Source: Elusimicrobiota bacterium
Lineage (GTDB): Bacteria > Elusimicrobiota > Elusimicrobia > UBA1565 > UBA9628
NCBI GenBank assembly: GCA_023249695.1
Contig: JAHFCD010000081.1
Location: 1 to 8,034 of the forward strand
Length of the DNA: 8,034 bases
Reading direction: 5' to 3'
Shown here piece by piece: positions 4,320 to 8,034 of the stretch. A program made the translations under genes and the position numbers. The notes below the pieces were generated by a model that saw only the letters and a list, made by a program, of their open reading frames with translations, had not been told where the DNA came from and did no database searches. The stretch's first letter is position 1. Each line of letters begins with the position of its first letter.

Positions 4320-6593
4320 ATGATCGATCGATATCCCTCCCTCATCGCCGCCGAGCTCAAGCTGCCCGCCGCCGGAGTCAACGCCGTGATCGCCTTGCTT
4401 GATCAGGACGCGACGATCCCGTTCATCGCGCGCTACCGCAAGGAGGCCACGGGCAACCTCGACGAGGTCGCGATCGCCTCCGTCCGCGACCGCCTCGGGC
4501 AGCTCAAGGAGCTCGACGCCCGCAAGGCGGCGATCGTGAAGTCGCTCGACGAGCGCAAGCTCCTCACGCCAGACCTGACCGCGAAGGTCGTCGGCGCGCC
4601 GACGCTCGCGATCCTCGAGGACATTTACCTGCCTTATCGCCCGAAGAAGCGCACGCGCGCGATGATCGCCAAGGAGAAGGGCCTGGAGCCGCTCGCCGAC
4701 AAGATCTTCGCGCAGGGTCCGGGCGACGCGGCCGCGTTCGCCGCCGCGTTCATCGACGCGGAAAAGGGCGTCAAGGACGCCGCCGAGGCGCTGGCCGGCG
4801 CGCGCGACATCATCGCCGAGCGCGTCGCCGAGGACGCCCCCGCCCGCGCCCGCCTGCGCGAGATGTTCTTCGCGAAGGGAGAGTTCCACTCGAAGGTCAT
4901 CACCGGCAAGGAAAGCGAGGGCGCCAAGTTCAAGGACTACTTCGACTGGAAGGAGGCCGCGACGAAGGCGCCGTCCCACCGCGTGCTCGCGATGCGCCGC
5001 GGCGAGTCCGAGGGCTTTCTCTACATGCGCGTCGAGGTCGCCGAAGAGGAGACGATCCCGATGCTGCAGGCCCTGTTCGTGAAGGGCGCGGGGCCCTGCG
5101 CGGCGCAGGTCGGCCTCGCCGTCGAGGACGCGTACCGGCGGCTGATGTCCTTCTCGATGGAGACCGAGGTGCGCCTGGCCGCGAAGAAAGAGGCCGACCG
5201 CGAGGCGATCGCCGTGTTCGCGCGCAACCTGCGCGAGATCCTGATGTCGTCGCCGCTCGGGCAGAAGCGCCTGCTCGCGCTCGACCCGGGCTTCCGCACC
5301 GGCTGCAAGCTCGTCTGCCTCGACGAGCAGGGCAAGCTGCTGCACCACGACGTCGTGATGCCCCACACCGGCGAGGGCGGCCGCCTGGACGCCGCGCTCA
5401 AGGTCAAGAAGCTGTGCGCGCTCCACAAGACCGAGGTCGTCGCGATCGGCAACGGCACCGCCGGGCGCGAGACCGAGGAGTTCGTGCGCGGGCTCAACCT
5501 CCCGGGCGTCGTCGTCGTGATGGTCAACGAGAGCGGCGCGTCCGTGTACTCCGCCTCCGACGCGGCGCGCGAGGAGTTCCCCAACGAGGACATCACCGTC
5601 CGCGGCGCGGTCTCCATCGGCCGCCGCCTGATGGATCCCTTGGCCGAGCTGGTCAAGATCGATCCGAAATCGATCGGGGTCGGCCAGTATCAGCACGACG
5701 TCGAGCAGAACGCGCTGAAGAAGTCGCTCGATGACACCGTCGTCTCCTGCGTCAACAGCGTCGGCGTCGAGGTCAACAGCGCGAGCAAGGAGCTCCTGTC
5801 CTACGTCTCGGGCTTGGGCCCCGTGCTGGCCAAGAGCATCATCGACTACCGCAACGCGAACGGCGCGTTCGCCTCGCGCGACGCGCTCAAGAAGGTCCCG
5901 CGCCTGGGGCCCAAGGCCTTCGAGCAGTCCGCCGGCTTCCTGCGCATCCGCGACGGCGGCAACCCGCTCGACGCGAGCGCCGTCCACCCGGAGCGCTACG
6001 CGGTCGTCGAGAAGATGGCCGCCGACCTCGGCACGACGGTCAAGGACCTGATCGGCAGCGCGTCGCTGCGCGCGAAGATCGACATCAAGAAGTACGCGAC
6101 GCCCGAGGCGGGCGAGCTGACCTTGCGCGACATCCTCTCCGAGCTCGCCAAGCCCGGCCGCGACCCGCGCCAGGGCTTCGAGTCGTTCGCCTTCGGCGCG
6201 GTCTCGAAATTGGAGGACGTGAAGCCCGGGATGAAGCTGCCCGGCATTGTCACCAACGTCACGGCGTTCGGCGCGTTCGTGGACATCGGCGTCCACCAGG
6301 ACGGTCTCGTGCATGTCAGCGAGGTGTCGGACACCTTCGTCAAGCAGCCCTCCGACGTGCTCAAGGTCCAGCAGCGGGTGCACGTCACCGTGCTCGAGGT
6401 GGACCTGGAGCGGCGGCGCATCGCGCTCTCGCTGAAGAGCAAGCCCGTCATCGGCAGCCGCGAGGACCGCGGCGCCGCGAACGCCGGAAGCCGCGGCGCG
6501 TCGTTCCGCCCGATGCCGGCGAAGCCGCCGTCGGCGCCCGAGGGCGCCATGGCGGAGGCGCTGAAGGCGCTGATGGCCAAGCGCCGGCTCTAG
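4320..6593 (+). CDS. tex: Transcription accessory protein Tex (S1 RNA-binding)
   Basis: This encodes 757 residues, close to the usual Tex length of about 720 to 790, with all expected parts in order. The N-terminal helical Tex region (about 1-190) contains IPFIARYRKEATGNLDE and DIYLPYRPKKRTRA. The YqgF/RuvX-like RNase H-fold domain (about 317-445) shows LALDPGFRTGCKLV, AIGNGTAGRETEEF and VNESGASVYSASDAAREEFP. Two helix-hairpin-helix motifs lie at about 495-515 (YVSGLGPVLAKSIIDYR) and 523-543. The C-terminal S1 domain (about 636-708) includes GIVTNVTAFGAFVDIGVHQDGLVHVSE. A basic Ala/Pro-rich tail follows. Tex is a cytoplasmic nucleic-acid-binding protein linked to transcription; the eukaryotic relative is Spt6. 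The ATG at 4320 gives the standard N-terminus (IDRYPSLIAAELKL). The gene stands alone, diverging from the MATE gene and converging on the ABC-F gene 31 bases beyond its stop. Confidence 0.98.
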   Translation: MIDRYPSLIAAELKLPAAGVNAVIALLDQDATIPFIARYRKEATGNLDEVAIASVRDRLGQLKELDARKAAIVKSLDERKLLTPDLTAKVVGAPTLAILEDIYLPYRPKKRTRAMIAKEKGLEPLADKIFAQGPGDAAAFAAAFIDAEKGVKDAAEALAGARDIIAERVAEDAPARARLREMFFAKGEFHSKVITGKESEGAKFKDYFDWKEAATKAPSHRVLAMRRGESEGFLYMRVEVAEEETIPMLQALFVKGAGPCAAQVGLAVEDAYRRLMSFSMETEVRLAAKKEADREAIAVFARNLREILMSSPLGQKRLLALDPGFRTGCKLVCLDEQGKLLHHDVVMPHTGEGGRLDAALKVKKLCALHKTEVVAIGNGTAGRETEEFVRGLNLPGVVVVMVNESGASVYSASDAAREEFPNEDITVRGAVSIGRRLMDPLAELVKIDPKSIGVGQYQHDVEQNALKKSLDDTVVSCVNSVGVEVNSASKELLSYVSGLGPVLAKSIIDYRNANGAFASRDALKKVPRLGPKAFEQSAGFLRIRDGGNPLDASAVHPERYAVVEKMAADLGTTVKDLIGSASLRAKIDIKKYATPEAGELTLRDILSELAKPGRDPRQGFESFAFGAVSKLEDVKPGMKLPGIVTNVTAFGAFVDIGVHQDGLVHVSEVSDTFVKQPSDVLKVQQRVHVTVLEVDLERRRIALSLKSKPVIGSREDRGAANAGSRGASFRPMPAKPPSAPEGAMAEALKALMAKRRL

Positions 6594-6602
6594 ACGGCGC
6601 GC

Positions 6603-6620
6603 GCTTCGATCCGCCGAAGC
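6603..6620. terminator. Weak hairpin between the convergent tex and ABC-F stops
   Basis: GCTTCG and CGAAGC form a 6-bp stem with a 6-base loop (ATCCGC) in the 31-base gap between the two convergent stop codons. It has no T-run on either strand, so it does not look like a standard intrinsic terminator. It might still help block read-through in both directions. Confidence 0.25.
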
Positions 6621-6624
6621 CGGA

Positions 6625-8034
6625 TCAGGCCGTGAGGCGTTTGACTTCTTCTTCCTTCAGCTGGATGGAGGCCTGGACGGTCTCCATCTCCTCGCCTACC
6701 TTGGTGACGCGGTCGAAGTCCTCGTAGAGCTTGGGGTCGGACATCTCGTGGGCGATGCGCTCGAGCTCGACGTGGAGGCGCTCGAGCTCCGCCTGGGCCT
6801 TCTCGAGCGCCTTCAGCTTGCGGCGCGCTTCCTTCGAGGCCTCGTACTGATTCTCGGCCTCGGTCTCCGCCTTCTGCGCGGCGGTCGGCTCCGGGCGGTT
6901 CTTCGCGGCCTCGGCGTCGAGCTGGCCCTGGCGGTGCTGGAAGTACTCGAAGTTCCCGGGGAACACGGTGACCTTGCCCTGCACGACGTGGACGACGTGG
7001 TCGGCGACGGCGTTGAGGAAGTACACGTCGTGGCTGATCGCGCAGATCGTGCCGTCGAACTTCTTGAGCGCGCCGACGAGGGCCTCGACGCTGGTGAGGT
7101 CCAAGTGAGTCGTGGGCTCGTCGAGCAGCAGGACGTTGGGCGGATCGAGCAGGAGCTTCGCGAGCTGCAATCTGCTCTTCTCGCCGCCCGAGAGCACGTC
7201 CACTTTTTTGTGGACGGTGTCGCCGGGGAACAGGAAGGTGCCGAGCACGGTGCGCGTGAACAGGTCGCCGTTGGTGCGGGGGACGCTCATCGCCTCCTGA
7301 AGCACGGTGCGCCGGGGGTCGAGCTGGCCCTCGCGGTGCTGGGAGAAGTAGCCGACCTTCACGTTGTGCCCGAGGATGCGCTCGCCGGAGTCGAGCGGGA
7401 TGATGTCGCCGATGACTTTCAGCAAAGTGGACTTCCCGGCGCCGTTGGGACCGACAAAGGCCATCTTCCAGCCGCGCTCGAGCTCGAAGTCGAGGCCCTC
7501 GTAGACCTTCACGGCGCCGTAGGCCTTGAAGGCGTTCTTGAGCTTGAGGACGGTCGTGCCCGTGCGTCCGGGCTGAGGAAAGGAGATGCTGACCGCTTTC
7601 GTCGAGGGCGGCAGCACGATCTCCTCGATCTTCTCGAGCTTCTTCATGACGCTCTGCACGCGGGAGGCGGTGGAGACGCGCGCGCGGTTGCGCATGATGA
7701 ACTCCTTCATCGCGTCCATCTCGTCCTGCTGCTGCTTGTGCGCCGACACGAGGCGATCGCGCGCGGCCTCGCGCTCGGCGAGGAAGCCTTCGTAGTTCGT
7801 GTTGTACTTCTTGAGCTTCTTCTCTTCCACGGAAACGATGGCCGAGCAGACATTATCGATAAAGGAACGATCATGCGAAATCATCAGGATCGCGCCCGGG
7901 TAGCTCTGCAGGTACTCCTGGAACCAGACCAAGGTCAGGAGATCGAGGTGGTTCGTGGGCTCGTCGAGCAGCATGAGCTCGGGCTCCTCGACGAGCAGGC
8001 GCGCGAGCGCGGCGCGCATTGACCAGCCGCCGGA
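6625..8034 (-). CDS. ABC-F family ATPase (5' end cut by window edge)
   Basis: The frame is open to the right edge, so the N-terminal part, including the first Walker A, is missing. The visible 469 residues begin inside the first ABC signature (SGGWSMRAALARLL), then Walker B and DEPTNHLDL (about 20-32) and the H-switch SHD (53-55). A charged helical linker follows (about 65-145). The second ATPase domain has Walker A GPNGAGKST (195-203), the YFSQH Q-loop, LSGGEKSR (281-288), Walker B with DEPTTHLD (about 300-313) and ISHD (333-336). Residues from about 395 to the end are rich in Glu, Lys and Leu and look like the C-terminal coiled coil of Uup/YdiF-like members. There are no membrane spans, as expected for ABC-F proteins, which act on ribosomes in translation or antibiotic protection. 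No subfamily can be assigned without the N-terminus. It converges on tex. Confidence 0.95.
   Translation of the reverse strand, partial: SGGWSMRAALARLLVEEPELMLLDEPTNHLDLLTLVWFQEYLQSYPGAILMISHDRSFIDNVCSAIVSVEEKKLKKYNTNYEGFLAEREAARDRLVSAHKQQQDEMDAMKEFIMRNRARVSTASRVQSVMKKLEKIEEIVLPPSTKAVSISFPQPGRTGTTVLKLKNAFKAYGAVKVYEGLDFELERGWKMAFVGPNGAGKSTLLKVIGDIIPLDSGERILGHNVKVGYFSQHREGQLDPRRTVLQEAMSVPRTNGDLFTRTVLGTFLFPGDTVHKKVDVLSGGEKSRLQLAKLLLDPPNVLLLDEPTTHLDLTSVEALVGALKKFDGTICAISHDVYFLNAVADHVVHVVQGKVTVFPGNFEYFQHRQGQLDAEAAKNRPEPTAAQKAETEAENQYEASKEARRKLKALEKAQAELERLHVELERIAHEMSDPKLYEDFDRVTKVGEEMETVQASIQLKEEEVKRLTA

Noticed and set aside
4269..6383. A 704-codon open frame on the minus strand opposite tex
   Set aside because: It is the antisense of tex. 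Its product is low-complexity Arg/Ala/Leu/Asp/Val sequence with no recognisable domain, as expected when a GC-rich gene is read on the wrong strand.
7128..7134. DEPTTHLD instead of DEPTNHLD in the second ABC-F ATPase domain as a loss-of-function change
   Set aside because: The Walker B Asp-Glu pair, signature and H-switch are intact and Thr at this position is a mild change, so I see no reason to call the domain inactive.
6748..8022. A 424-codon plus-strand frame opposite the ABC-F gene
   Set aside because: It is the complement of a clear ABC-F coding region and is composed of repetitive Leu/Val/Glu/Arg without motifs.

Overview
The window comes from a very GC-rich bacterial chromosome: codon third positions are almost all G or C, and genes are packed tightly on both strands. 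It carries seven protein genes, two of them cut by the window edges. There are no RNA genes, insertion-sequence transposases, phage genes or CRISPR arrays. The organism cannot be named from this sequence. Several start codons sit 5 to 7 bases downstream of a -10-type hexamer with no good Shine-Dalgarno sequence. This suggests a lineage that uses leaderless mRNAs; a high-GC Elusimicrobiota-like or similar under-sampled phylum is my guess, at low confidence.

Layout from left to right: (1) the 3' part of a short, single-domain asparaginase-like gene (+). (2) A small secreted protein of unknown family (+, 533-1174). (3) A radical SAM protein of the SplB/PA0069 type (-, 1171-2223), whose stop codon overlaps that of gene 2. 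(4) A 192-base divergent intergenic region with a well-formed promoter for the radical SAM gene. The 17-bp spacer of that promoter is filled by a perfect LexA/SOS-box-like palindrome. A separate 22-bp perfect palindrome lies close to the next gene. (5) A VOC/glyoxalase-fold protein (+, 2416-2817). (6) A MATE multidrug efflux transporter (-, 2829-4196). (7) A 123-base divergent region dominated by a 26-bp perfect inverted repeat. (8) The transcription accessory protein Tex (+, 4320-6593). (9) The 3' part of an ABC-F ATPase (-, 6625 to the right edge).

The genes do not form one pathway. They are mostly single transcription units in alternating convergent and divergent pairs, with gaps of -4, 11 and 31 bases between convergent stops. 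Tex and ABC-F are ribosome- or transcription-associated housekeeping proteins. The MATE pump and VOC protein look like stress or detoxification functions. The radical SAM gene looks like a DNA-damage-inducible repair candidate.

No clearly new multi-gene system is visible. The most interesting signals are regulatory or structural: the SOS-like operator, the repeated -10-at-the-start-codon architecture, the long inverted repeat between the MATE gene and tex, and the palindrome before the VOC gene.
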